Numbered from the stretch's first letter, positions 38,466 to 47,245 are shown. The stretch is DNA of 64,000 nucleotides from Sinomicrobium sp. (GCA_029266035.1 JAJUFH010000015.1:1-64000), one strand, 5' to 3'. Program-made: numbers and translations. Notes: a model not told the origin generated them from the letters alone.

Positions 38466-39752
38466 TTAATAGTGGCACTTACCGCACTCCAGAGCTCCCA
38501 TTTGTGCAGCTGTAAGTTTTTCCACTCCATATTTCTTAGACAACTCTTCGTGTATCTTCTCGTAATACTCGTTACCCTCCATACGAACATCGGTAGTTCG
38601 GTGACATTCTACACACCATCCCATGGTAAGTGGAGAATACTGGCTCACCACTTCCATTTCCTCTATAGGTCCGTGACACTTTTGACACTCCAATCCAGCC
38701 ACAGTAACGTGCTGAGAGTGATTAAAGTAAACGAAATCTGGAAGGTTGTGTATTTTAACCCATTTTACCGGTTTGGTCTCTCCGGTATAGGCCTGATTTT
38801 GCACATCCCAACCAACAGCTTCGTACAATTTTTGGATTTCGCCATCGTAAAATGCCTTGCTGTGCTCTGCGGTAGCTGTTTCCGGTGCAACCTCCATAAT
38901 ATTCTTATGACAGTTCATACACACGTTGAGCGAGGGTATTCCTGAAGTTTTTGAAACCCTTGCAGAAGAGTGACAATACTTACAGTCTATCTCGTTATCT
39001 CCGGCATGTATACGGTGTGAGAAGTGTATAGGCTGTACCGGCTCATACCCTTGATCTACCCCTACCTGCATCAAATAGCCATACACAAAATAAGCTGACA
39101 CCAACAGCAAGAAAATCACAGAAACAAGCACTAAGAACTGGTTTTTGGCAAAAGCTTTCCACAGCGGTAATCTGGCCTCGCCCTCTCCAGGCAACTCAAC
39201 CCCCTTGGCTTGAGCTATATTCTTTAAAGCCTTGTTTACCAGTACCAACATGACGACCAGCATACCAAAAACGAGGATCAGCGCCACAAGCACCACCTCG
39301 TTCGAAATACCAGAAGACTCTACCGCCACAGCTTGACCTGCCGCCTCACCCTGTGGGGCTACTGCAGGAGCAGGTGGATTCTCGGTATAAGCCAGAATAT
39401 CATCTATATCCTGCTCAGACAGCTGCGGGAAAGTATTCATCGCAGCACCGTTAAACTCCTCAAAAATAGCTATCGCATCAGGATCTCCAGATTTTCGAAG
39501 GGCCACATTATTCTTAATCCACGCGTGCAACCACTCTCTGTCGCGCTCCTTAGTAATACCAGCAAGCGCAGGACCAGTCATTCTCTGATCCAATTTATGA
39601 CAGGCAGCACAGTTGGAGTTAAACAACTGTTTCCCTCGATCAGGGTCACCTTCTTGTCCAAAAAGAGTTGTGGAAAACGCCAGCAGAATTGCCAGACCAA
39701 TACTTAGAATCCTTGAAACAGAATTGCGGTGTATCACCTCTTTCATATCCAT
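38466..39752 (-). CDS. actA: Alternative Complex III subunit ActA, multihaem cytochrome c
   Basis: About 428 residues from the ATG at 39752. The frame is open to 39857, but that extension crosses the predicted promoter. The signal sequence leads to a monohaem domain (CAACH near residue 45, with a Met candidate downstream), a membrane helix (VVLVALILVFGMLVVMLVLV), a second hydrophobic segment and a pentahaem domain. Six CxxCH sites are present in total: CAACH, CKYCH, CMNCH, CQKCH, CVECH and CGKCH. The protein moves electrons from ActB to ActE or the oxidase. It is the first gene of the act-cox operon. Confidence 0.95.
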   Translation of the reverse strand: MDMKEVIHRNSVSRILSIGLAILLAFSTTLFGQEGDPDRGKQLFNSNCAACHKLDQRMTGPALAGITKERDREWLHAWIKNNVALRKSGDPDAIAIFEEFNGAAMNTFPQLSEQDIDDILAYTENPPAPAVAPQGEAAGQAVAVESSGISNEVVLVALILVFGMLVVMLVLVNKALKNIAQAKGVELPGEGEARLPLWKAFAKNQFLVLVSVIFLLLVSAYFVYGYLMQVGVDQGYEPVQPIHFSHRIHAGDNEIDCKYCHSSARVSKTSGIPSLNVCMNCHKNIMEVAPETATAEHSKAFYDGEIQKLYEAVGWDVQNQAYTGETKPVKWVKIHNLPDFVYFNHSQHVTVAGLECQKCHGPIEEMEVVSQYSPLTMGWCVECHRTTDVRMEGNEYYEKIHEELSKKYGVEKLTAAQMGALECGKCHY

Positions 39753-39778
39753 ATTGTGTATTATCTCTCCTTTATTTC

Positions 39779-39817
39779 GCCTGTTTTTTTCGACGGAAGT
39801 CAACAAAAAAACACAGG
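39779..39817 (-). repeat. Inverted repeat in the act-cox operon leader
   Basis: GCCTGTTTTTTT (39779-39790) and AAAAAAACACAGGC (39804-39817) pair with a 2-nt bulge. The stem lies inside the predicted 5' leader of actA, between the -7 element and the start codon. In the minus-strand RNA the 3' arm does not end in a long U-run, so it is not a standard terminator. Confidence 0.5.
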
Positions 39818-39834
39818 CTCTTAAAATCCGATGA

Positions 39835-39842
39835 CAAAAGTA
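39835..39842 (-). promoter_or_regulatory. -7 element of the act-cox operon
   Basis: TACTTTTG on the minus strand matches TAnnTTTG. The -33 element is unclear. The leader to the ATG at 39752 would be about 75 nt. Confidence 0.45.
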
Positions 39843-39939
39843 CAATATACTCTCCATTTAGGACATGACCACCCTACTATAATAGATAATTTATATTAGT
39901 TCTAAATAATATTAACTGTGAGATTTCAAACGAATAAAT

Positions 39940-39947
39940 TACTTTTG
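39940..39947 (+). promoter_or_regulatory. -7 element of the SPOR-domain gene
   Basis: TACTTTTG matches TAnnTTTG. The ATG at 39966 is 18 bases downstream, giving a short leader. No clear -33 TTG at standard distance. Confidence 0.45.
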
Positions 39948-39965
39948 CACAAAACCGTATTCATT

Positions 39966-40346
39966 ATGAGATTTTTATCCCGACAAAACATTTTTAGCTG
40001 TCTGTCACTTTTGCTGATCTCCCTTACGACATCTTATGCCCAAGAAGGGAAAATTAATATCAAACAAGACGCCAAAGTTGAGAAACTTCTTACGGCAAGA
40101 ATGGAGCTCAACCAAGACGACAGCGCCGACGAGCGTTATCGCATTCAGATTTACAACGGCAATTTGGAAGGAGCTACAAAGGAACAATCCAATTTTAAGA
40201 AGAGTTTCGACATCGACTGCGATATCGCATTCAAGACTCCAACATACCGCGTTTATGCCGGAAAATTCAGGACCCGTCTTGAGGCAGACCGACATCTGAT
40301 AAAAATTAAACGCGAATATCCCAGCGCTTTTATTATAACACCTTAG
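39966..40346 (+). CDS. Secreted SPOR-domain protein
   Basis: A 126-residue exported protein. The signal peptide is LSRQNIFSCLSLLLISLTTSYAQ with cleavage likely after YAQ. The C-terminal part (YRIQIYNGNLEGATKEQSNFKKSF...YRVYAGKFRTRLEADRHLIKIKREYPSAFIITP) has the SPOR-domain pattern that binds denuded peptidoglycan glycan strands. It is divergent from actA. In frame an upstream start exists at 39918, but the -7 element at 39940 argues for the ATG at 39966. The exact role is unknown; SPOR proteins usually act in envelope or division processes. Confidence 0.85.
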   Translation: MRFLSRQNIFSCLSLLLISLTTSYAQEGKINIKQDAKVEKLLTARMELNQDDSADERYRIQIYNGNLEGATKEQSNFKKSFDIDCDIAFKTPTYRVYAGKFRTRLEADRHLIKIKREYPSAFIITP

Positions 40347-40419
40347 CTCGAGTGGTTTGGGGTTTGGAGTTTGTTGTTTGCTGTTTGTTGTTTGTAGTTC
40401 GTAGTTTTAAAAACAACTC

Positions 40420-40603
40420 AACTCCTCCCTTTAGACAAAGGGAGGTGGCATGACGGAGGGTTTTGAAAACCCAAACGATTGTATATTTCCCAAACGTTTA
40501 AGATAAAACAGCAATGTTTCGGGCTTGTCAAAACTCCCTGTCCAGCGAAGCTGTCTACCCCTCCCCGCCTGCCGGCGGGCAGGTTTGTCTAAAGAGGGGA
40601 GTT
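40420..40603. mobile_element. MITE-like element with 20-bp terminal inverted repeats
   Basis: Left end AACTCCTCCCTTTAGACAAA (40420-40439). The right end (40584-40603) is its reverse complement with two mismatches. Inside are a perfect hairpin (CCTCCCTTT/AAAGGGAGG, 40424-40445), GGGTTTTGAAAACCC (40458-40472) and a GCCGGC-centred palindrome (40567-40583). No coding capacity and no transposase. The right end plus T-run could also terminate transcription from the SPOR gene. No target-site duplication could be confirmed. Confidence 0.5.
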
Positions 40604-40693
40604 TTTTTATGCTAAAGATGCTTTATCTTGGGTGGTGAATCTCTCCACTTCGGTCGATATAACAGTGGCTGTCAAAGCGAATACGCTAAAAAC

Positions 40694-40731
40694 AAAAAGG
40701 GCTGTCTCTCATCGAAAGACAGCCCTTTTTT
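40694..40731. terminator. Terminator of the rimP-nusA-infB operon
   Basis: AAAAAGGGCTGTCT (40694-40707) and AGACAGCCCTTTTTT (40717-40731) form a strong hairpin with A and T tracts on both sides, 16 bp after the infB stop codon. Confidence 0.9.
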
Positions 40732-40746
40732 ATCTCAACGCAACCC

Positions 40747-43578
40747 TTATTTCAGGCGCTTTTTCACTTCCACTTCACGGAACGATTCTATTATATCTCC
40801 TTCCTTGATGTCGTTGTAATTCTTGATTTGCATTCCACAGTCATAGCCCTTCGACACCTCTTTGACATCGTCTTTAAAGCGTTTGAGAGAGCTCAACTCA
40901 CCGGTAAAGATAACCACTCCGTCACGAATAAGACGAATACCGGAGTTCCTGTATATCTTACCATCGGTAACCATACAACCTGCGATAGTACCTATTTTCG
41001 AAATCTTAAATGTTTCGCGAATCTCGGCAGTTCCTGTAATTTCCTCTTTCAATTCAGGAGACAACATTCCTTCCATTGCATCCTTAAGGTCGTTAATCGC
41101 GTCGTATATGATCGAATAGCTCCGTATATCTATTTCCTCCTTATCGGCTACAGAGCGTGCATTACCCATCGGCCTTACGTTAAATCCGATAATAATAGCA
41201 TCTGATGCTGAAGCGAGCAAGACATCCGATTCGGTAATCGGACCTACAGCCTTGTGTATAATATTGATTTGTATCTCTTCGGTTGAAAGCTTTTGGAAAG
41301 AGTCGGTAAGTGCTTCTACCGAACCATCCACATCTCCTTTGAGAATGATATTGAGCTCTTTAAAGTCGCCCAATGCAATACGTCTTCCAATCTCGTCGAG
41401 TGTAATATGCCGCTGTGTTCGCACGCTTTGTTCTCGTTGCAATTGCGTTCTCTTAGTCGCGATCTGCTTTGCCTCTTTTTCGTCCTCAAAAACGTGAAAT
41501 TTATCTCCCGCCTGAGGTGCGCCATCGAGTCCGAGTATAGATATAGGCGTTGATGGCCCGGCTTCTTTAACAGATTTTCCTCTTTCGTCTTGCATGGCTT
41601 TTACCTTACCACTATGCCTTCCGGCAAGCACGTAATCGCCTATGCGAAGTGTACCTCCTTGAACCAATATGGTAGCCACATATCCTCGTCCTTTGTCGAG
41701 AAAAGCTTCTACTACTGTACCGCTAGCTATCTTGTCGGGATTGGCCTTAAGCTCGAGAATCTCAGCTTCAAGCAATACTTTTTCGAGCAATTCATTAACT
41801 CCTTGCCCCGTTTTTGCAGAAATATCTTGCGACTGTATTTTACCTCCCCAGTCCTCCACGAGAAGGTTCATCGATGCCAGTCGTTCTTTAATTTTATCGG
41901 GACTTGCAGTGGGTTTATCCACCTTGTTTATCGCAAATACAATGGGAATTCCCGCTGCCTGGGCGTGACTGATAGCCTCTTTGGTTTGAGGCATCACATC
42001 GTCGTCGGCCGCAATCACGATAATGGCGAGGTCGGTAACCTGTGCACCCCTGGCTCGCATGGCAGTAAACGCCTCGTGCCCCGGTGTATCTAGAAAAGTG
42101 ATTTTTTGTCCGTCAGGAAGCACCACACCATAAGCACCGATGTGCTGGGTAATTCCTCCACTTTCACCGGCTATCACATTTTCGTGTCGGATATAATCCA
42201 GAAGTGAAGTTTTTCCGTGGTCTACGTGTCCCATAACGGTTACAACTGGCCCTCTCGGTTTCAATTCCTCCGGACGATCTTCTTCATCTACAATCGCCTC
42301 TTCGATATCTGCAGTCACGAACTCCACCTCATATCCAAACTCGTCGGCCACAATACTGAGTGTCTCAGCATCCAAGCGCTGGTTCATAGTCACCATGATT
42401 CCGAGCGACATACAGGCTGATATAATACTGGTTGTAGGGATATCCATCATGGTAGCCACCTCTGCCACAGTAACGAATTCCGTCACTTTCAGCACCTTGC
42501 TTTCCAGCTCTTGCTGTGCAAGGTCTTCGGCAGATTTCTGGCGGTGTATATCTCTCTTTTCCCTTCGGTATTTGGCTCCCTTAGATTTATTGGTTTTCCC
42601 TTGGAGTTTTTCCAAGGTTTCTCTTACCTGTTTTTGTACTTCTTCCTCGCTGGGTTCAACCTTATCAGCGACAGGTTTTCTTCCTTTTCTCTTCTGGTTT
42701 GCTCCGTTTTGTCTGTTGTTTCCAACATTCCCCCCTCCGGGGCTTTCCTTACTTATTCTCTTGCGTTTTCGCTTGCGGTCTGTATTCCCCGGCTTGTTGT
42801 CATTACCATTAGCTCCTTGTCCTGCTGGCTTCTTCTTCTTAGGCCTCTCGAACTTGGAGAGATCTATTTTCTCTCCGGTTACTTTCGGACCTGAAAGCTT
42901 TTGGTACTGCGTTTTAAGCTGTTCGCTTTCCACTTCCTCATCCTGAACGATAACCTTGTGAGTCACCTTTTCTTCTGTAGCTTTTTCCACAACCTCTTGC
43001 ACCGGCTTATCATCTTCATCCTCAACTAATTCCTTTTTTACTGAAACTTCGGAAGCATCTTCTTCACTCTTATCCACAGTGTCAGAAGACACTTCTTTCA
43101 CCTCTACCTCCACTTCTTTTTCAGCGGGTTTTTGCTCATCAGCTTTGGGTGTTTCAACCACAGGAGTATCTGGCTCTTTCGCATCGCTGTTTTCGTCGGC
43201 ATCTGCGACAGTTTCACCCTTCTTCTGGTCGAGATCTATTTTTCCGACTGTCTTAGGTCCGGTAATCTTCGCTTTAGCCTTAATGACCTCTTGCCTTTCC
43301 TGTTCCTGACGCCTTAATTCTTGTTCGCGTTCGAGTTCCTGACGAATAGCTTCCTTCTCCTTTCGCTTCTCTTCTCCCACTTCCTTAGAAGCCACTTTTT
43401 TACTCTTATCCGTCTGAAACTCTTCCAAAAGCACCTGATATACCTCACCTGAAATTTTGGTAGTGGGCCTGGCTTCCACTTCATATCCTTTGGAAGACAG
43501 GTATTCCACTGCTCTGTCCAGTGAAATGTTCAGTTCTCTCAACACTTTATTAAGCCTCAATGTTGCGTTTTCAGCCAT
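40747..43578 (-). CDS. infB: Translation initiation factor IF-2
   Basis: GTPase that brings fMet-tRNA to the 30S subunit and promotes subunit joining. It has 943 residues. The N-terminal IF2_N domain ([27 protein letters not shown]) is followed by a long charged, low-complexity linker (about 60-350). The G domain has [16 protein letters not shown] (P-loop), DTPGHEAF (G3) and NKVD (G4). Domains II-IV follow and end in [16 protein letters not shown]. Length is normal for Bacteroidota. It is the last gene of the rimP-nusA-infB operon, about 107 bp after nusA. Confidence 0.97.
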   Translation of the reverse strand: MAENATLRLNKVLRELNISLDRAVEYLSSKGYEVEARPTTKISGEVYQVLLEEFQTDKSKKVASKEVGEEKRKEKEAIRQELEREQELRRQEQERQEVIKAKAKITGPKTVGKIDLDQKKGETVADADENSDAKEPDTPVVETPKADEQKPAEKEVEVEVKEVSSDTVDKSEEDASEVSVKKELVEDEDDKPVQEVVEKATEEKVTHKVIVQDEEVESEQLKTQYQKLSGPKVTGEKIDLSKFERPKKKKPAGQGANGNDNKPGNTDRKRKRKRISKESPGGGNVGNNRQNGANQKRKGRKPVADKVEPSEEEVQKQVRETLEKLQGKTNKSKGAKYRREKRDIHRQKSAEDLAQQELESKVLKVTEFVTVAEVATMMDIPTTSIISACMSLGIMVTMNQRLDAETLSIVADEFGYEVEFVTADIEEAIVDEEDRPEELKPRGPVVTVMGHVDHGKTSLLDYIRHENVIAGESGGITQHIGAYGVVLPDGQKITFLDTPGHEAFTAMRARGAQVTDLAIIVIAADDDVMPQTKEAISHAQAAGIPIVFAINKVDKPTASPDKIKERLASMNLLVEDWGGKIQSQDISAKTGQGVNELLEKVLLEAEILELKANPDKIASGTVVEAFLDKGRGYVATILVQGGTLRIGDYVLAGRHSGKVKAMQDERGKSVKEAGPSTPISILGLDGAPQAGDKFHVFEDEKEAKQIATKRTQLQREQSVRTQRHITLDEIGRRIALGDFKELNIILKGDVDGSVEALTDSFQKLSTEEIQINIIHKAVGPITESDVLLASASDAIIIGFNVRPMGNARSVADKEEIDIRSYSIIYDAINDLKDAMEGMLSPELKEEITGTAEIRETFKISKIGTIAGCMVTDGKIYRNSGIRLIRDGVVIFTGELSSLKRFKDDVKEVSKGYDCGMQIKNYNDIKEGDIIESFREVEVKKRLK

Positions 43579-43685
43579 AAATATTTTTTTAATCCTCTTA
43601 TTTTAATTCGACGCGATTAAAGCGATATTACACATAATGCCAGGATAACAACCACTTTGGCATACATTCAATCAAAGCCCGGAAA

Positions 43686-44918
43686 TCAATCTTCAAACTC
43701 TTCTTTGAGGATACGCTTCACCTCCAAAATAGTCTCTTCCTCCAGGTCGGTACGCTTTAACAGGTCTTCTACATCTTGATCGAGCACACTCCTTGCGGTA
43801 TCGAGTCCGATCTTTTTAAATTCATCAATTACCCACTGCTCAATTTCATCGGCAAACTCTGTGAGCTCCACATCTTCTTCCACACCTTCTCTAAACACAT
43901 CGATCTCATAGCCCGTTAAGAATCCGGCGAGCCTGATGTTATATCCTCCTTTTCCGATAGCCTTGGACACTTCTTCCGGTTTAAGTATTACCTCTGCCCT
44001 TTTGTTCTCTTCATCGAGATTGATAGAGGTAACTCTTGCCGGACTCAACGCCCTGCTGATAAACAACTGTGGATTGCCCGTATAGTTGATCACATCTATA
44101 TTCTCATTGCCGAGTTCTCTCACTATACCGTGTATTCTCGAACCTTTCATTCCCACACAAGCTCCTACGGGGTCTATCCTGTCGTCATAGGAATCTACTG
44201 CTACCTTAGCTTTCTCTCCCGGAATCCTCACCACCTTCTTAATTGAAATCAATCCGTCAAACACCTCTGGTATCTCTTGTTCAAAGAGTTTTTCCAGAAA
44301 ATCAGGTGATGTCCTAGACATGATAATGGTCGGCTTACTCCCCTTGAGCTCCACATTTTCAATGATACCTCTCACGTTCTCTCCCTTGCGGAAAAAGTCG
44401 GAAGGAATCTGTTTTTCTTTAGGCAACACTATCTCATTACCCTCATCGTCTAGCAAAATAACGGCTTTATGGCGAATATGATGTACTTCTGCGGTATAAA
44501 TTTCACCAATAAGATCCTTAAACTGCTTGTATATGGTTGTATTGTCGTGTTCGTGAATCTTGGATATAAGATTTTGACGCAGCGCTAAAATAGCTCTTCT
44601 TCCCAGATCTACCAACTTTACTTCCTCTGAAACATCTTCTCCCACCTCAAAGTCGGGCTCTATCTTCCGCGCATCAGTAAGTGAAATTTCCTGATTGGGG
44701 TCTTCAACTTCATCGTCTGCAACAACCACCCTGTTTCTCCATATCTCAAGGTCTCCCTTATCCGGGTTGATGATAATGTCAAAATTGTCATCTGAACCGA
44801 ATTTCTTTTTCAACGCATTCCTAAAAACTTCCTCCAGGATTGCCATCAAGGTCACACGATCTATGAGCTTATCATCCTTAAACTCTGAAAATGAATCGAT
44901 CAATGCAAGATTTTCCAT
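43686..44918 (-). CDS. nusA: Transcription termination/antitermination factor NusA
   Basis: RNA polymerase-binding factor that promotes pausing, hairpin-dependent termination and, with other Nus factors, antitermination. It has 410 residues. The N-terminal polymerase-binding domain (residues 1-125, MENLALIDSFSEFKDDKLIDRVTLMAILEE) is followed by an S1 domain and two KH domains (GACVGMKGSRIHGIVRELGNENIDVI and VSKAIGKGGYNIRLAGFLTGYEIDVF). The acidic C-terminal repeats of E. coli NusA are absent, as in many bacteria. It lies 17 bp after rimP. Confidence 0.97.
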   Translation of the reverse strand: MENLALIDSFSEFKDDKLIDRVTLMAILEEVFRNALKKKFGSDDNFDIIINPDKGDLEIWRNRVVVADDEVEDPNQEISLTDARKIEPDFEVGEDVSEEVKLVDLGRRAILALRQNLISKIHEHDNTTIYKQFKDLIGEIYTAEVHHIRHKAVILLDDEGNEIVLPKEKQIPSDFFRKGENVRGIIENVELKGSKPTIIMSRTSPDFLEKLFEQEIPEVFDGLISIKKVVRIPGEKAKVAVDSYDDRIDPVGACVGMKGSRIHGIVRELGNENIDVINYTGNPQLFISRALSPARVTSINLDEENKRAEVILKPEEVSKAIGKGGYNIRLAGFLTGYEIDVFREGVEEDVELTEFADEIEQWVIDEFKKIGLDTARSVLDQDVEDLLKRTDLEEETILEVKRILKEEFED

Positions 44919-44934
44919 GTCAAAAACTTAATAG

Positions 44935-45399
44935 TTAAAATGTTATGATCACTTTAGCTTCAGAAATACCTGAAAAGGGAATCTCTTTTTCTACTGTTAC
45001 TGTCCTCTTCCCCTTTCCTACCGGTTTGGGCTCCCGCTGTTTCCACTCCAATACGATCCCATCTTCTCCTATTGCAGCAAGCTTGCCTTCTACGGTTTCT
45101 CCCGAAGCTATTGTTACGCTTAATTTTCGTCCTATATTCTTATTGTACTGCCTTTGATGTACCAAAGGCTCTGTGGCTCCCGGAGAGGTCACCTCCAACG
45201 AAAAATCAACCTCCTCCCTGTCGAGTCCGCCCTCGACAGCCCTGCTCACTGATATACAATCGTTGAGAGACACTCCCTCATCTCCGTCTATTACTATCTT
45301 GATCTGGTTGTCTACCGAAACGGCAAGGCTAATCAGAAAAAGTGAATCTCTTTCCTCCAGAGCTTCTTCAAGAAGATTTTTTACTCTTTCCTTCAACAT
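44935..45399 (-). CDS. rimP: Ribosome maturation factor RimP
   Basis: Assists maturation of the 30S subunit. It has 154 residues. The N-terminal domain has INDxx-like VSLNDCISVSRAVEGGLD and DFSLEVTSPGATEPL, the family signature. The C-terminal SH3-like domain is GRKLSVTIASGETVEGKLAAIGEDGIVLEW. It is first in the operon with nusA and infB. Its leader contains a terminator-like hairpin (45418-45437), described separately. Confidence 0.96.
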   Translation of the reverse strand: MLKERVKNLLEEALEERDSLFLISLAVSVDNQIKIVIDGDEGVSLNDCISVSRAVEGGLDREEVDFSLEVTSPGATEPLVHQRQYNKNIGRKLSVTIASGETVEGKLAAIGEDGIVLEWKQREPKPVGKGKRTVTVEKEIPFSGISEAKVIITF

Positions 45400-45417
45400 C
45401 GATAATCTTTATAAAAA

Positions 45418-45437
45418 GAGGGGACTCAAGTCCCCTC
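45418..45437 (-). terminator. Terminator-like hairpin in the rimP-nusA-infB leader (possible attenuator)
   Basis: On the minus strand the arms GAGGGGACT and AGTCCCCTC (perfect 9 bp, 2-nt loop) are followed directly by TTTTTAT. It lies 18 bp upstream of the rimP start codon and downstream of the predicted promoter. No minus-strand gene lies upstream, so it cannot simply end another gene. A complementary AAAAAGAG/CTCTTTTT pair around it could form a competing structure. Confidence 0.65.
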
Positions 45438-45464
45438 CAAAAAAATTTCTCTTTTTCAACGGCG

Positions 45465-45493
45465 CAAATATACGACTTTTGATTTACAAACAA
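45465..45493 (-). promoter_or_regulatory. Promoter of rimP-nusA-infB
   Basis: On the minus strand TTG (45493-45491), an 18-base spacer and TATATTTG (45472-45465) match the consensus. The expected start is near 45459, which gives a leader of about 60 nt containing the terminator-like hairpin. Confidence 0.7.
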
Positions 45494-45601
45494 CAATTGA
45501 AAGCCAATAAATTACCGTATAAAATGCAGATACAAAAAGAAAACATTTCAAGACTTTCCATTTTTCAATGAATTCCTATCTTAGCGAAAAACTTTAGAGT
45601 C

Positions 45602-46171
45602 ATGGAAAAACATCGATGTGGCTGGTGTGTGGGCGACCCTCTTTACGAAAAATATCACGACTGTGAATGGGGCGTTCCCGTATACGATGACACGAAGCTA
45701 TTCGAATTTCTCATACTCGAAACTTTTCAGGCCGGTTTGAGCTGGATTACTATTCTGCGTAAGCGGGAAAACTTTAGAAAAGCTTTAGACTGTTTCGATT
45801 ATCGAAAAATAGCACTCTACAGAGAAGACAAGATTCAAGAACTCCTGAACGACAAGGGCATTATACGCAACAAGCTAAAGATACATGCAACAGTGAGCAA
45901 CGCCCTTGCTTTTATCGAGGTACAGAAGGAATTTGGAAGTTTCAGCAATTACATCTGGGGTTTTACCAACGGTAAACCCATCCAAAACAACCTTTCCGAT
46001 TACCGCAATACTCCTGCCAACACTCCCCTTTCAGACCGCATCAGCAAGGATATGAAAAAAAGAGGCTTTAAATTTGTGGGCACTACTGTAATCTACGCAC
46101 ATATGCAGGCCACAGGAATGGTAAACGACCACGAAGTAGATTGTTTTCGCCATCTCGAAGTACAGCAGTAA
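45602..46171 (+). CDS. tag: DNA-3-methyladenine glycosylase I
   Basis: Excises 3-methyladenine from alkylated DNA as the first step of base excision repair. It has 189 residues. The opening CGWCVGDPLYEKYHDCEWGVPVYDD holds the zinc-binding Cys and His residues, with the others near the C-terminus (HMQATGMVNDHEVDCFRH). ETFQAGLSWITILRKRENFRKAL is the family signature including the base-pocket residues. Complete and of normal length. Convergent with aat. Confidence 0.96.
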   Translation: MEKHRCGWCVGDPLYEKYHDCEWGVPVYDDTKLFEFLILETFQAGLSWITILRKRENFRKALDCFDYRKIALYREDKIQELLNDKGIIRNKLKIHATVSNALAFIEVQKEFGSFSNYIWGFTNGKPIQNNLSDYRNTPANTPLSDRISKDMKKRGFKFVGTTVIYAHMQATGMVNDHEVDCFRHLEVQQ

Positions 46172-46183
46172 CAGGTGTAACTC

Positions 46184-46837
46184 TTATCGCAAATCTCCAC
46201 TTTCTTTAGCCAGCATGCTGACAAAAGTTTTTCGAGGTATTTCCCTCGCCCCTAGACTGGCCAAGTGTGCTGTATACACCTGACAATCTACGAGCTTGTA
46301 TTTTTTCTTCTTCAGCTTTTCGACTAGAGTGATAAATCCCACTTTCGAGGCATTGCTCACCTTAGAAAACATACTTTCCCCACAGAAGATATGTCCTAGA
46401 TCTATACCGTACAGGCCACCTACCAGCTCCTCTTCCTGCCAAACCTCTACCGATACCGCAACACCCAATTCATGAAGCTTGATATAAGCCTCTTTCATTT
46501 CGTCGGTAATCCAGGTTCCGCTCTGTCCTTTCCTGTTTATGTTGGCACAATGTGCAATCACTTCGGGGAAGTTGTGGTTAAAGGTTACCTCAAAACGACG
46601 GCGTTTTAACAGCTGTTTCATACTTGAAGACACTCTGAGCTCTTCCGGAAAAAGTACCATACGCGGATCCGGACTCCACCACAAAACAGGATCTCCCTCT
46701 GCAAACCACGGAAAAATACCGCAGCGGTAAGCGAGTAACAACCTTTCGGGAGACAGATCGCCACCAAGGGCCAAAAGCCCGTCTTCTGCAGCTAAAGCTA
46801 CAGGAGGAAACACTAATTCCTTATCGAGCAAATACAT
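46184..46837 (-). CDS. aat: Leucyl/phenylalanyl-tRNA-protein transferase
   Basis: Adds Leu or Phe from aminoacyl-tRNA to proteins with N-terminal Arg or Lys, marking them for ClpS/ClpAP degradation (N-degron pathway). It has 217 residues. Motifs GLLALGGDLSPERLLLAYRCGIFPWFAEGDPVLWWSPDPRMVLFPEEL, GLYGIDLGHIFCGESMFS and DCQVYTAHLASLGAREIPRKTF are diagnostic. Complete, normal length. It ends 12 bp from the convergent tag gene. Confidence 0.96.
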   Translation of the reverse strand: MYLLDKELVFPPVALAAEDGLLALGGDLSPERLLLAYRCGIFPWFAEGDPVLWWSPDPRMVLFPEELRVSSSMKQLLKRRRFEVTFNHNFPEVIAHCANINRKGQSGTWITDEMKEAYIKLHELGVAVSVEVWQEEELVGGLYGIDLGHIFCGESMFSKVSNASKVGFITLVEKLKKKKYKLVDCQVYTAHLASLGAREIPRKTFVSMLAKESGDLR

Positions 46838-46884
46838 AGAAAATGTACTAAAAACACATCAATTTAATAAAAAGACATTTTATG

Positions 46885-46916
46885 TTTTGATTTTAATTTT
46901 ATTTTACACATATTTG
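46885..46916 (+). promoter_or_regulatory. Promoter of the candidate sRNA
   Basis: TTTTG (46885-46889), a 19-base spacer and CATATTTG (46909-46916), one mismatch from TAnnTTTG. The spacing matches the other promoters in the window. Confidence 0.55.
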
Positions 46917-46920
46917 TCTC

Positions 46921-47024
46921 TGTCTTTGTGAACATTTATTTTTCATCATTGCTTTTTGAGTTTATCACAAAGGCAAACCTAAAACCACAACATTAAGTCC
47001 CGATTCAACCATCGGGACTTTTTT
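46921..47024 (+). ncRNA. Candidate small structured RNA, about 104 nt
   Basis: The interval begins a few bases after a -33/-7 promoter and ends in an intrinsic terminator. Near the 5' end CTTTGTGA (46924-46931) is perfectly complementary to TCACAAAG (46965-46972), forming an 8-bp stem around a U-rich 33-nt loop. It is followed immediately by GGCAAACC, a small hairpin candidate, then a single-stranded AC-rich linker and the terminator hairpin. No open reading frame of note. It lies divergently upstream of aat. The arrangement recalls flavobacterial non-coding RNAs such as the Flavo-1 motif, but I cannot confirm the family. Confidence 0.55.
46995..47024 (+). terminator. Intrinsic terminator of the candidate sRNA
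   Basis: Perfect 10-bp arms AAGTCCCGAT (46995-47004) and ATCGGGACTT (47011-47020) followed by TTTT. The only plus-strand gene upstream (tag) ends more than 800 bp before it, so it most likely ends a non-coding transcript. Confidence 0.8.
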
Positions 47025-47230
47025 ATGTGCAAAAACAAGCTATTCTATCGCTTATTGCGAATAGGCGACCTGGCCATCTTTTAAAATCAAGTAACATACC
47101 ACAACAAGCAAACCCGTTTGGAGTGATCTGTGTACCTAGTAGAGCGGTCACCAAATCGACTCCTTCGGTCGACTCCTCGTGATAATGGGATGACGAGGAG
47201 ACGAGGTGATAAGGAGACTGGGAGAAATCA

Positions 47231-47245
47231 CTACGAACTACAAAC
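47231..47245. repeat. Reverse-complement copy of the repeat at 40390-40404
   Basis: CTACGAACTACAAAC here is the exact reverse complement of GTTTGTAGTTCGTAG at 40390-40404. Both lie in non-coding DNA next to other short repeats. Confidence 0.6.

Larger units (their letters stand above)
40347..40746. other. Intergenic region with repeats between the SPOR gene and infB
   Basis: No gene in 400 bases. From 40357 to 40404 there is a low-complexity GTTTG-rich stretch. An element of about 184 bp flanked by 20-bp imperfect terminal inverted repeats follows (40420-40603), then the terminator of the infB operon (40694-40731). Confidence 0.7.
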
